Positions 47,797-56,960 of a DNA stretch of 64,000 bases are shown piece after piece. The DNA comes from Trichomonas vaginalis G3 (taxonomy: Eukaryota > Parabasalia > Trichomonadida > Trichomonadidae). The position numbers and the translations under genes are program-made. Position 1 is the stretch's first letter. Every line of letters starts with the position of its first letter. The DNA is taken from NCBI RefSeq assembly GCF_026262505.1, contig NC_067205.1, positions 4,402,001-4,466,000 on the forward strand, given 5' to 3'. Below the pieces are notes generated by a model that made no database searches, was not told where the DNA came from, and saw only the letters and a program-made list of their open reading frames with translations.

Positions 47797-48759
47797 ATGA
47801 TTTCAACAATCGGCACAACAGCAATTCAAGCCGCGAACGGCAGGACTCTGTCCACAACAGCACCAAACTCGTTAGTTATGAATCCTACGTCAATGTTAGT
47901 AGAAATGAAAAACTTCATTCCTTCTTCATATACTTTCGAAACAAAAATCCAGAAGATAAAGCAAGAACTGTTAACAAGTAATTTAGACTGTACCGCACAG
48001 GATGAAGAAAATGAAGAATATCTTTATGACATGCAGGACCTCATCGACCATTTATCTAAACTACCTGAAATTCAGCAACAAAAACTAACCATTCCCGAAT
48101 TTGACGAAATTGAAGTCAAAGCAACTGACTCGGTAGAAATAAAGAAGTTCATACGAAAGGTAAACTATGAGTTTCTAGGATATCATTGCAACCATAAAGT
48201 TATGGACAAAGATTGCGACATGGTTTATAAAAATATTTCTGACCTTTACAAATCCGAAGAATTTAAGACATACGATAACTTTGTTTCATTAGTTGCAAAA
48301 TGTGTATGGCAGATAAGAGATAAAGATAGAAGAGGTAAGGTATGGAATGAACAGATAAAACCAGCAGCTTTTGAGTTAAAGAAAACCATTGACGCCTTAG
48401 TTGTTCTAGCTGGTTTTATTTCAATGTATAACGCAAAAATGAATCCGCAATGTTCAAAATGTAAAGCAGCAATGAGGAAATATAACTACTCAGTCAAAGA
48501 GATAGAAAGAATGCGAAACGACTATGCAGACTTAAAGAAAGAAGCAGAAAAGCCAGCAGAAGATAAAATGGATATGTTGACATTTCTTAATAAAAACTAT
48601 CCAACAGCAGAAGATTTCCTTCTGTCTGACGTCAAGAAGAAATATAAAGAGACTTTCGGCATGATTAAAACATTCGATGTACTAAAAGAAGAAATAGAAG
48701 CTACGAAATTGTTTAGGATTTCAAATATACATCGTACAATTCATGTAAAACGCTTGTGA
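47797..48759 (+). CDS. Polinton B ORF, helical zinc-motif protein (320 aa)
   Basis: MISTIGTTAIQAANGRT..., mostly helical and acidic, with a CSKCKAAMRKYNYSVKEIERMRNDY segment that could bind zinc as part of a larger site. No known family. The gene starts after AAGTTAGTTTTATTTTTATTTATT and is bracketed by mirrored GGTGAGATCTCACC arrays, like the primase-helicase gene of element A, so it may be a replication or regulatory factor. That role is inference from context only. Confidence 0.5.
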   Translation: MISTIGTTAIQAANGRTLSTTAPNSLVMNPTSMLVEMKNFIPSSYTFETKIQKIKQELLTSNLDCTAQDEENEEYLYDMQDLIDHLSKLPEIQQQKLTIPEFDEIEVKATDSVEIKKFIRKVNYEFLGYHCNHKVMDKDCDMVYKNISDLYKSEEFKTYDNFVSLVAKCVWQIRDKDRRGKVWNEQIKPAAFELKKTIDALVVLAGFISMYNAKMNPQCSKCKAAMRKYNYSVKEIERMRNDYADLKKEAEKPAEDKMDMLTFLNKNYPTAEDFLLSDVKKKYKETFGMIKTFDVLKEEIEATKLFRISNIHRTIHVKRL

Positions 48760-48763
48760 AAAA

Positions 48764-48802
48764 ACAGGTGAGAAAACGGGTGAGATCTCACCTCTTCACC
48801 TA
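48764..48802. repeat. GGTGAGATCTCACC palindrome, copy 2 (inverted)
   Basis: AACAGGTGAGAAAACGGGTG then AGATCTCACCTCTTCACC is the exact reverse complement of the copy-1 block. The palindrome itself is at 48779-48792. Confidence 0.9.
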
Positions 48803-48911
48803 AACATTATTTTTGCTGAAAATTGACCAAATTTCATGAATTTTCATAAAAGATAAAAATAAAGTTAGTTTTATTTTTATTTATTTTTTTATCTTGTATG
48901 TAAAGACAGTA

Positions 48912-49517
48912 ATGTCAAACATTGAGTTTGAAACAGTAAGAAAGATTGACAATGACACCAAAGTGGTTAGAATAGGTGATTTAAACGTAAGATACTCAAA
49001 GAAATACAACAAATATTCTTTGTCAGACATTATAACACCTTCTGGAAAGAAAACAAAGGACTGGGTTAGAATTGCTTCTACTCAGAAAATTTTGACAAGA
49101 AATCCTGAGCTCATGATATCAGTAGATCTATGGAACACAGAGCATATCTCTTATAGACAAAAGTCTTATACCAATATTTTTGTGGTTGACCCAGTTGTTG
49201 GATATAACTTCATAACTTATGGTTCATTCGATACTGAACGTTGCAGTGAAGGCTTACTTTACATCGTTCAGAAACCGAAGGACTTCAACACAAAGAGATA
49301 TAAGATAGGAAGAACATATAATATAACTCAAAGATATGACAGTATAGTCAATAGAGTCAAGGTTGTGTTCGTTAATGATATGAGAGCCGCAGAAACAGAA
49401 CTACTGAAGTTTTTGAGAAAATGTATGGTGCTCCCAAAAGGTAAAGAAACGTTTGAAGTAGATGAGATAGATAAAGCTATAAAATTATTTGACGAAGTTG
49501 CTGAAAAATACATGTAA
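48912..49517 (+). CDS. KilA-N domain protein with T5orf172/GIY-YIG-type C-terminus
   Basis: About 201 residues from MSNIEFETVRKI (the frame is open from a TTG at 48894, but the first ATG is at 48912). The N-terminal half fits KilA-N, a DNA-binding domain of phages and large DNA viruses: KYSLSDIITPSGKKTKDWVRIASTQKIL. The C-terminal half fits T5orf172, a GIY-YIG-nuclease relative: GLLYIVQKPKDFNTKRYKIGRTYNITQRY and RAAETELLKFL. The combination is known from poxviruses and mimiviruses. Promoter-like AAGTTAGTTTTATTTTTATT precedes it. Confidence 0.75.
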   Translation: MSNIEFETVRKIDNDTKVVRIGDLNVRYSKKYNKYSLSDIITPSGKKTKDWVRIASTQKILTRNPELMISVDLWNTEHISYRQKSYTNIFVVDPVVGYNFITYGSFDTERCSEGLLYIVQKPKDFNTKRYKIGRTYNITQRYDSIVNRVKVVFVNDMRAAETELLKFLRKCMVLPKGKETFEVDEIDKAIKLFDEVAEKYM

Positions 49518-49605
49518 AGCGTTTATTTTTGGTCTTTTGTGAAAGTCAGAAAATAACGCTAATTTTTTTCTAACAAAAATTTTTATCTTGTATGTAAAGA
49601 CAGTA

Positions 49606-50392
49606 ATGTCAACATCAGAGAACACAACAACTGCTATCGTTCATGAAGCCATAAATGAAGAATACGAGTACATACAGTATAACAAACAATTGAGACTCAT
49701 TCGTTCAGTCAAAGATGACATGTACCAAATGCAAAGTATAATGAATGCTCTTCGTTCTACAAAGCAAGCATATCATTGGTTTGAAAACCAACAGACAAAA
49801 GAACTTTTTAGAAGAATTTCCTCATATAATTGCTTTGCAGAATGAAGAGATTCCGTATGAAAATCGCAAGAATTTGGCTCCTTGTTTGAAAGGTTATTAT
49901 GTTCATAGACTTTTAGTAAACGCTGTAGCAATGTGGGCTTCACCTCGTTATGCTTGTTATATTTTCATGATGTTAGATGAACTATATAAAGCAAAAGATG
50001 AAGTCATTGAATCCAAAGACAAAAGCATACAGAAAAGAATACCGCGTTCAGTACCAAAAGGAAAGGAAAAGAGTTATAGGTATATGATATATACTGAAGA
50101 ATTGGAGAAAGAAGAAGATAAAGATATGGTTATGTTGCATTTAGTCAGAAGAAACAACAAGAGCTTTTATGACTTAGCTAAAATATATAAATCTGACAGA
50201 AACTGGTTCTATCGTGAAAACTTACCGATTTCAATGACACCGAATGAGCAAATAAAGGAAATTGTCAAAAATACTCTTCCTCAAACACACTATGACATCA
50301 AAGGTTGCACAATACTTACATTCAAAGAAGACTTAACATTACTGAAGGAAAAAATAACAGAATATTTCGATAACTTCAAAGAGGAAGAATGA
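49606..50392 (+). pseudogene. Second KilA-N-like gene (MSV199/DUF3627 type), Polinton B
   Basis: Frames in this span encode an N-terminal helical part, a KilA-N-like segment (ENRKNLAPCLKGYYVHRLLVNAVAMWASPRYACYIFMMLDELY in the same order) and a C-terminal SYRYMIYTEELEKEEDKDMV...DLAKIYKSDRNWFYRENL part like the DUF3627 domain that follows MSV199 domains in insect poxviruses. It shares the upstream words TTTTATCTTGTATGTAAAGA with the preceding gene. It looks broken, about one break. Confidence 0.6.
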
Positions 50393-50433
50393 AGTCACGA
50401 CAACATTAATGATGAAGTCACGACAACATTAAC

Positions 50434-50728
50434 GAAGAGAGAATGAGGTGAAAAAAGAGGTGAAAAAACGGGTGAGATCTCACCTCTTCACCTAAAATAT
50501 ATTTTTGTGCTATATTTACACTCATTTACGAAGAAGTCATGAATCCTACGTCAATTATGTTCGACACTGATAACATTAACGATAACATTAACGAAGAGAG
50601 AATGAGGTGAAAAAAGAGGTGAAAAAAACGGGTGAGATCTCACCTCTTCACCTAAAATATATTTTTGTGCTATATTTACACTCATTTACGAAGAAGTCAT
50701 GAATCCTACGTCAATTATGTTCGACACT
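50434..50728. repeat. 159-bp tandem duplication carrying GGTGAGATCTCACC copies 3 and 4
   Basis: Two near-identical units begin GAAGAGAGAATGAGGTG at 50434 and 50593. Each has the palindrome (50471-50484 and 50631-50644), then TCACCTAAAATATATTTTTG and TGAATCCTACGTCAATTATG. The copies differ by about one A, so the duplication is recent. No protein is encoded. Confidence 0.88.
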
Positions 50729-50920
50729 GATAACATTAACGATAACATTAACGATAACATAAACGATAACATAAACGATAACATAAACGATAACATTCAT
50801 TTTTGCATTTATCCTGCTGTGTTGTCAAAATGTCATGTTGTCATCATTTTTAAAAGAAGTTAATTAACCTGGTGACATGGTGACGTAGTGACACCATCAG
50901 TTATTCAAAAATATATTTTT
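50729..50920. repeat. 12-bp repeats plus GTTGTCA/GGTGAC block, shared with Polinton A
   Basis: About six copies of GATAACATTAAC/GATAACATAAAC (50729-50803) are followed by GTTGTCAAAATGTCATGTTG (50821), GGTGACATGGTGACG and CATCAGTTATTCAAAAATA. The same order of parts occurs in element A at 19068-19370, read on the opposite side. Between otherwise very different elements this conservation points to function. Confidence 0.85.
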
Positions 50921-50922
50921 GC

Positions 50923-51396
50923 TTAAATAGCTTCAGGGTCTATTTCTTCAACCATTTCACTTCCTTCGTCAATGTCAATAGAAGCTTCTTCAACCTTTGG
51001 TAAGAATTTCTGTATAACATCTTTGTTCGTTATTGTCTTCAGAGATGAAGGATAATATTTCACATTTGTTTCACCCTTCTTATATTCTTTCTGTTCGGAA
51101 AGATTTAAAGCAATACTGAAGAAGTCAATGTTAGAGTTCTTTATGACAGTATAAAGAGTATCTTTGACATTCACGAAGAAACTCTTTTGTTTCAAAACTA
51201 CTGCTAACTCTTGTGAAGTATAACGTTTGCGGTCAATGACGATAGCTAATGGTCTGACATACTGACCAAACTTAGATTCTTTCACAAACTTCTTGTTAAA
51301 GATAACATTAACATTTGAAGCATTATTGAACTCATTCTTGATGGCAGTAGCGAGAGCATTGTATGAAAAGAACTTGCAATCTTGCATGTGTTTCAT
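50923..51396 (-). CDS. Polinton B ORF, unknown (157 aa)
   Basis: MKHMQDCKFFSYNALATAIK..., mixed fold then an acidic tail (EEASIDIDEGSEMVEEIDPEAI). It may be a distant relative of 27753-28232 in element A. Its gene is read away from PolB, and its 3' end abuts the shared iteron block. Confidence 0.45.
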   Translation of the reverse strand: MKHMQDCKFFSYNALATAIKNEFNNASNVNVIFNKKFVKESKFGQYVRPLAIVIDRKRYTSQELAVVLKQKSFFVNVKDTLYTVIKNSNIDFFSIALNLSEQKEYKKGETNVKYYPSSLKTITNKDVIQKFLPKVEEASIDIDEGSEMVEEIDPEAI

Positions 51397-51487
51397 TAAA
51401 ATAAAAATATTAAATTATTTTGAAAAATAACTTAAAAAATCTAATCTAGTTTTTTTAAAAAATATTTTTTTTTATTTCCTACTAAAG

Positions 51488-52105
51488 ATGTATCGGAAGT
51501 TGTCTAAGTTAGAACACTCGGAAATAAAACAACTTCTTACAGAAGCTAACATAGAAGTAGCAAAACATTACGCAACAAACAAAAAAGCACTCGCTGACAT
51601 CCTCAATGACTATAATGGTGCAATAAGTTATGATAGAATTCATGAGTTCATAAAGCCGCAACGCGGCGAGGACGAAGTCCATGCAAGAGCATTTCCTTTA
51701 AATGACATTGCTATTGACTTATATCATAGACGTTCAGTACCTCATGAAGTAAGAAGAGAAATGTTTGACATAACAAATGCAAACGTTGGTGAAACAAGAA
51801 GAAGAGACGACACACTGAAACAACAGAGAAGAGAGATGTTTAAAAGTGCTATAGAACAAGTTCGCAAAGCTAACGATGTCATTCGTTCCATTGACGACAA
51901 ACCAAAAGAAGGTGAGAGATGGTTAAAGAAAGATGAAGAGAATAGGAAGAGAAATGTGAAGTCAGGCAATAGACTCATTGACTTTAACATCGAAGCTTTA
52001 GATGAACCAAACAGAGACTACTTACACAAACATTTCGGTAAGGTTTTCATGAGACTCTTAGAGAAGATTAAAATAAACTCCAACAAGATGGATGGTATGT
52101 TATAA
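51488..52105 (+). CDS. Polinton B ORF upstream of PolB, charged helical (205 aa)
   Basis: MYRKLSKLEHSEIKQLLTEA..., rich in Arg, Lys, Glu and Asp with long helices (TLKQQRREMFKSAIEQVRKAND). No known family. The 3' end overlaps the next frame by 14 bases. It is preceded by the AT-rich motif TTTTTTTATTTCCTACTAAAG. It could be a priming or accessory protein of replication, given its place before PolB, or an N-terminal part of it. Confidence 0.45.
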   Translation: MYRKLSKLEHSEIKQLLTEANIEVAKHYATNKKALADILNDYNGAISYDRIHEFIKPQRGEDEVHARAFPLNDIAIDLYHRRSVPHEVRREMFDITNANVGETRRRDDTLKQQRREMFKSAIEQVRKANDVIRSIDDKPKEGERWLKKDEENRKRNVKSGNRLIDFNIEALDEPNRDYLHKHFGKVFMRLLEKIKINSNKMDGML

Positions 52106-52517
52106 ACTTGGTGGAAAGTATGAATGTTCTACGTTAAACCTCAATAATATTGGAACATTACTACATCAGCTCTTGAAGGAGAACTTTATATCAGAGATAG
52201 AAGCAAATGCTGCAGGTATTGTTGAAATGCACTATGACTTCTTCTTGACAAACATAAAGAATCTTACTGAAATAAAGATGTATGATTTAACAGAATATGA
52301 AGGCTTAACGATGTCAGATGTAAAGAAAGGCAAACCAAAAAAGAGACCATATAGAGATGAAAGCACACTGACAAATGACCAGAAAGCCATTTTGGAAGCT
52401 CTTAAGCAAACAGGAAACCCAGCACTTATAGAAAGCTTTTGGAAAGATAATGGTGAAAAGAAGTTTTATAAGAGAGAAGCGGTCAGTTCTGGAAGTATCT
52501 TTGCACATTACCTATAA
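52092..52517 (+). CDS. Polinton B ORF directly before PolB (141 aa)
   Basis: KYECSTLNLNNIGTLLHQLLKE... and a basic segment KKGKPKKRPYRDESTLTNDQKA. No recognised domain. It lies in the same direction as and 54 bases before the PolB frame, and the upstream gene overlaps its start; the whole region may be a single damaged gene. Confidence 0.4.
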   Translation: MVCYKLGGKYECSTLNLNNIGTLLHQLLKENFISEIEANAAGIVEMHYDFFLTNIKNLTEIKMYDLTEYEGLTMSDVKKGKPKKRPYRDESTLTNDQKAILEALKQTGNPALIESFWKDNGEKKFYKREAVSSGSIFAHYL

Positions 52518-52570
52518 ATCTTGAACGCTACCAAATCTTCAATGAACTGAACAAAAGAACTGCAACACTT

Positions 52571-54943
52571 ATGACAGAAGACAATTGTTTCGTTTATGCT
52601 TGCATTCAGGCTGGAGTAGATGAAGAAACTATTGACCACATGAGAGAAGTCATTCGTGTTAGAGACTTTCCTCAAAGTAAAGTACAAGAAATTTCTGACG
52701 CAACAGGTATAGCATTTAATGTTACCATTGGTTACTTCAATGACTCAAGACATAATGAAATAAAGAGATACATACCAAAAGAATGTGAAACTGTTAGAAC
52801 TATTGACTTACTTCTTGTTGAAGACCACTACATGCTAAATGAAAGATTACCAATGACAACATATTTCGTCAGAAATTACAAAGAAATTCTCAAAGCTTAT
52901 GGTGGAATGAACATTGAGAAACAAATGAAGATTTATACAAAGAGAGAAGATAAATATGTAGTTCGTTATGATAGAACAACACCGTTATGGGATGTTATGA
53001 AAACATTGTGGGAGTGCAAATATTTCGAACCTATTTCTTATGGAGAACTTTTCACATATACGACTGACTTATATAAACAGAACCTTGCACCATTTAAAGA
53101 TTTGACATATGCTCCAAAGTATTGTGTACAACTGAAGAAGAAAGCCGAGTCAAAAGAAGTAAATAAAAATAAGTGCAAGTTCATTCCTGAGCACGTTTTC
53201 TTTGCTGACTTTGAGTGCAGTACCGATGGCTTTCATAAAGCTTTTAACATCTGTTATGACAGTGAAGATGGTTCAGTGAGTGAAAGCATATTGGGTCAGA
53301 ACTGTGCAACAGAATTTTTGGAGCGACTTCCTGACAAGAGTTTAATATATTTCCATAACCTCAGTTATTACATAAACTTCATCTTAAGACACATGACAGA
53401 AGTGAAAGGAACTCCCATCATTAAAGGTTCACGAACAATGCAAATAACTGGCTTATATAAAGGAAGGGCAATTATTATAAAAGACTCTTACAGTGTTATA
53501 AATAAGAAACTTAAACTATTTCCTGCTATGTTTAACTTACAAACAGGACCGAAAGAAGTATTTCCATACAACTACTACAGCAGTGTTTTGTTAGCAAATG
53601 ACAACAGAACTGGTGTCATTTCTGAAGCATGTAAGTTTATCCGGGATGCAGATACATTCATGAAAAACATAGATTCCATCAAAGGTTGCAGAATAGATGA
53701 GAACCACTTCGACTTAGAAAAGTATAGCACATTTTATTGCAAACAAGATGTAAGAATTTTAAGAGAAGGTTTTGTTAAGTTCCGCAATGACATATTGAAA
53801 GAATTTGATTTAAACGTTTATGACTACGTTAGTATTTGTTCAATTGCTAACAAATTGTTTGAGAACAGAGTGTACTTCCCGAATGGAAATTTATATGACC
53901 TCTCAAATAAACCAAGAGAATTTATTTCACGCTGTATTCAAGGTGGAAGATGTATGCTGTCAGATAACATTAAACAAAAGAGCGAAAAGAAACTCATTGC
54001 TGACTTCGACGCTGTTTCATTATATCCATCAGCTATAGCAAGACTTTATACTTTAGAAGGTATACCGAAAGTATTGAAGAAAGAAATGTTAAGCACAGAG
54101 TATCTCATGAGACATTTATTCAATGACGACCAAAAGGAACCCATTGGTGAAAAGTTTATGTCTGGCTTCTTTGTTCTCATTAAGATAACAGAGATTGGAA
54201 TACATAGACACTTTTCTTTAATAGTTTGTGACCCTGAACTAAATCCAGAACTTAACGTTCCCAGAAGTTCAAACACTTGCTGTTTAATGTATGTTGACCA
54301 TATAACATTACAAGACCTCATAAAATATCAAGGTGTCAAATGTGAAGTGTTGCAAGGATACTATTACGATGGAAACAGAGATATTAGAATAAGAGATGAA
54401 GTAAAGAAGTTGTTTGAGTTAAGGTTAAAGTATAAGAAAGAAGGAAATCCTTTGCAAGAAAATATAAAGCTCATTCTGAACAGTATTTATGGCAAAACTA
54501 TTCTATCTCCTATTGAGTCAAAAATAACCATAGTAAATGACAAAGATGCTATAAGATATGCCATCAGAAACTACAACCATATAGTGAAGTTCGAAGGTTT
54601 GGATGGTTCAGATAAAACTATTTTCAAGCTAACGAAAAGCATTTGCAGACACTTTAACTTCTGTCCACTTGGTGTTAACATTCTGTCTATGTCGAAGAGA
54701 ATAATGTGTGAAGTATTCTGTACTGCTGAGGACTTAGGAATGGACATCTTTTATAGCGATACGGACAGTATGCATCTCTACAATGAAGATATCCCTCGTT
54801 TAGCTGAAGAGTTTGAGAAACGTTATGGAAGAGTTCTCATTGGTAAAAACCTTGGTCAATTTCATAGCGACTTTGCAGAAATCACACCTGGAAAACAAAG
54901 TTTAGCATACAATCAATATTTTGTGGAAAGAAGACTTACATAG
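52571..54943 (+). CDS. Polinton B family B DNA polymerase (PolB) with N-terminal Cys/His domain
   Basis: 790-residue frame of a protein-primed-type polymerase. Exonuclease motifs are FADFECS (about 213), YFHNLSYYINFIL and YCKQDVRIL; polymerase motif A DFDAVSLYPSAI, motif B LILNSIYGKTIL and motif C YSDTDSMHL. Residues 1-105 form a domain with EDNCFVYACIQ (Cys6) and LLLVEDHYMLNERL (His86), reminiscent of papain/OTU-like domains in front of other virus-like PolBs. No HNH module is present, unlike element A. The frame ends early relative to the family and is probably broken. Confidence 0.88.
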   Translation: MTEDNCFVYACIQAGVDEETIDHMREVIRVRDFPQSKVQEISDATGIAFNVTIGYFNDSRHNEIKRYIPKECETVRTIDLLLVEDHYMLNERLPMTTYFVRNYKEILKAYGGMNIEKQMKIYTKREDKYVVRYDRTTPLWDVMKTLWECKYFEPISYGELFTYTTDLYKQNLAPFKDLTYAPKYCVQLKKKAESKEVNKNKCKFIPEHVFFADFECSTDGFHKAFNICYDSEDGSVSESILGQNCATEFLERLPDKSLIYFHNLSYYINFILRHMTEVKGTPIIKGSRTMQITGLYKGRAIIIKDSYSVINKKLKLFPAMFNLQTGPKEVFPYNYYSSVLLANDNRTGVISEACKFIRDADTFMKNIDSIKGCRIDENHFDLEKYSTFYCKQDVRILREGFVKFRNDILKEFDLNVYDYVSICSIANKLFENRVYFPNGNLYDLSNKPREFISRCIQGGRCMLSDNIKQKSEKKLIADFDAVSLYPSAIARLYTLEGIPKVLKKEMLSTEYLMRHLFNDDQKEPIGEKFMSGFFVLIKITEIGIHRHFSLIVCDPELNPELNVPRSSNTCCLMYVDHITLQDLIKYQGVKCEVLQGYYYDGNRDIRIRDEVKKLFELRLKYKKEGNPLQENIKLILNSIYGKTILSPIESKITIVNDKDAIRYAIRNYNHIVKFEGLDGSDKTIFKLTKSICRHFNFCPLGVNILSMSKRIMCEVFCTAEDLGMDIFYSDTDSMHLYNEDIPRLAEEFEKRYGRVLIGKNLGQFHSDFAEITPGKQSLAYNQYFVERRLT

Positions 54944-55262
54944 ACTTACTCACGAATGATTTAAATGAAGTTGCATTTCACTGCAGAATGAAAGGCGTGA
55001 AGCAAGATGTTATTGCTTTAACCGCTAATGAAATGTTTCCTGACTCTGTTCAGTGTTTCTATGATGAAGATAAAGTTTAATGGTTCCGCAAGGAACATAT
55101 GACAAAGACTCTGAGTTCAGTTTAATGAAACTTTACAAAGCACTTTATGACGGTCAAGAGATTGGATTTGACTTATGTAAGTCATGTCAACCTTGCTTTG
55201 AAGAGAAGTTTAACTTCTCAATAACGACTAAAACAAGCTTTATTCGTAAGTTGAAGTTCTGA
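54944..55262 (+). pseudogene. PolB C-terminal remnant, Polinton B
   Basis: Coding-like sequence continues after the PolB frame: AFHCRMKGVKQDVIALT-type segment, then an open piece at 55080-55262 (MVPQGTYDKDSEFSLMKLYK...). This resembles the terminal region of the family (compare GVSLRQNKQLTP in element A). It is decayed. Confidence 0.5.
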
Positions 55263-55320
55263 GGTCATTTATTTTTGTCAGCAATGAGGTCATTCGTGAT
55301 AAAAATAGCCATGTGGTCAT

Positions 55321-56178
55321 TTACAATACTGCGATGGTAGAGTTTAAGAGTTGTGCTTCAATGTAGAGACAGTCCTTATGGTCTGGAGGTAGCAAAACAG
55401 GTGCTTTATGGTCATGAGTGGAGAACATGTCTATCCAAAACTCACGATTGAAGCCAGTTAATTTATAGTATTTAGGGTTAGGAAGTGGTGAAGTTCTTGT
55501 ATGACCAATGAACTCATTTTCAACTCCCTTACTTAAGTTTGAATATAATATAGCTTGCTTTCTATCCCAAATACCTGGAACTCTAATTTCGGAAAATTCA
55601 TTTTTCCTCGGAAGCATTGCATCATAATTGAAAACATTCTTGAAATCATCACTTGGTTCAGAGATTTGAAATCTTATACGTAATGGATTTTTTTTCTTTT
55701 TAGCTACTTCATTGAATGGTGAGAATACAATGAATTGACAGTCATGAGTTCCATCAGCATTTTCATTAAATTCATAATGAAAGTCTATAAGTTGTGGCTG
55801 ACTACCTTCTTCTTTCAGTTGTGCAAGAAACTCACGTAAAGGCTGTAAAGTTTGTACTTCAATGTTGAACTTTTTCTCGAACATCTCATTAAATGAAATC
55901 ATACATTGTTGCAATGTTGTATCGTCTTTAAAGTATTTGTATATGTGAATGTTTTGGGCGCTTAAAGACTGTTCGTCATTTTCTATCTCGACTTGAAGTA
56001 TAAAGTCAACCTTTCTGAAAGCACGTGTTATATACATAGATGTTATGCCAATGTACTTCTCTTTATTTATGTTCACAATCCAGTCTGTTGGAAACTTAAA
56101 CGTTACTCTGTTCCCCTTTATTTTGACGTCAGGGTTTTCACTACTGAACGCAACAGATAAAGGTATTTGTCTATACAT
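55321..56178 (-). CDS. Penton-like protein, full-length frame, Polinton B (285 aa)
   Basis: Contains both halves of the penton-like family in one frame: N-terminal VTFKFPTDWIVNINKEKYIGITSMYI (compare YKLPRDFIEYPASKALEIRK) and C-terminal ILYSNLSKGVENEFIGHT, PNPKYYKLTGFNREFWIDMF and LPPDHKDCLYIEAQLL. It therefore links the shorter frames 36364 and 35919 to one family. The minor capsid role comes from family knowledge, not from a search. Confidence 0.5.
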   Translation of the reverse strand: MYRQIPLSVAFSSENPDVKIKGNRVTFKFPTDWIVNINKEKYIGITSMYITRAFRKVDFILQVEIENDEQSLSAQNIHIYKYFKDDTTLQQCMISFNEMFEKKFNIEVQTLQPLREFLAQLKEEGSQPQLIDFHYEFNENADGTHDCQFIVFSPFNEVAKKKKNPLRIRFQISEPSDDFKNVFNYDAMLPRKNEFSEIRVPGIWDRKQAILYSNLSKGVENEFIGHTRTSPLPNPKYYKLTGFNREFWIDMFSTHDHKAPVLLPPDHKDCLYIEAQLLNSTIAVL

Positions 56179-56202
56179 TTAATTCGGATAAAAATAAACC
56201 AT

Positions 56203-56463
56203 TTACTCTTTCTTTGCTTCAGCTTCTTTAGCTTTTGCTTCAGCTTCTTCTCTAGCTTTCTTCGCCAGCAAACGTGGGTTCTTTTGTCTTCCAGCAGCTA
56301 ATGCAGCAAGTTGTTTTTCACTAAGTTTTCTCTTTGGTCTCTCTGGCTTTTGTTCTTGTTTTTGTTCCTTCAGTTCGGATAAAATTTGCTCACGAATTTC
56401 TTTCTTCAATGCTTCAACATCTATGACCCCTTGGGTCTTGTCCGTAGGGCTTGTCTGAGTCAT
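56203..56463 (-). CDS. Small Lys/Glu/Ala-rich DNA-binding-like protein, Polinton B
   Basis: 86 residues from MTQTSPTDKTQ. A basic block RPKRKLSEKQLAALAAGRQK is followed by a charged alanine helix (AKKAREEAEAKAKEAEAKKE). It may bind DNA or be a virion core protein; this is inferred from composition. The TTG-initiated extension upstream is not used. Confidence 0.45.
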   Translation of the reverse strand: MTQTSPTDKTQGVIDVEALKKEIREQILSELKEQKQEQKPERPKRKLSEKQLAALAAGRQKNPRLLAKKAREEAEAKAKEAEAKKE

Positions 56464-56508
56464 TTGACTGCAGATAAAAAACAAAATTAAAACTTTAACC
56501 GATGTAAA

Positions 56509-56933
56509 ATGAGCTTGTCAAAATCAGAGCGAGAGTCTATTATATTAAATGACGCCAGAGGAATACAACATCCTTTCTATTACGTAAGTCAGAGTAAAGA
56601 TGGTAAAATATATGTAAGAAAAAGAAAGGTTCCATTAGCGAATACAGAAGCGACAACATTAAGGTGCATGGCAAGGGCGAAGCCCATATAAAACCTTCTG
56701 TTCAAACTGAGCCACCAAAAGAACCAGAAGAAAAGAAGCCAGATGTACTTTCAATAACGAACCAAGAGCTTATTGCAAAGTTCGTGAATTTCATTGAAAA
56801 ACAAACCGAGTCAAAGAACCCTGACCCACCAGTGAAAGAAGTTGAGACAAAAGAGAATGTACAGTTCATTGAAAATGTCAAGAAACAACTTCCACCACGA
56901 ATGCCAAGAAGAAGAGTGAGAATAATGAAGTAA
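56509..56933 (+). pseudogene. Small protein with FYxxxxKDGKIxxRK motif, copy 1, Polinton B
   Basis: The first frame (MSLSKSERESIILNDARGIQ) contains HPFYYVSQSKDGKIYVRKRKVPL, matching EGFYIHTMKDGRVQFRKIKQPL of 59050-59286. A second, overlapping frame (56664-56933) is Pro/Lys/Glu-rich and ends PPRMPRRRVRIMK. The region looks broken. Function unknown. Confidence 0.45.
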
Positions 56934-56960
56934 ATAGATATTTTTATCCGAAGTAAATAC

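Noticed and set aside
48894-48912. Intron with a GTATGT donor before the KilA-N gene
   Set aside because: GTATGT is the known trichomonad donor, but the next AG is only about ten bases away and no branch-type acceptor is present; a plain ATG at 48912 suffices.
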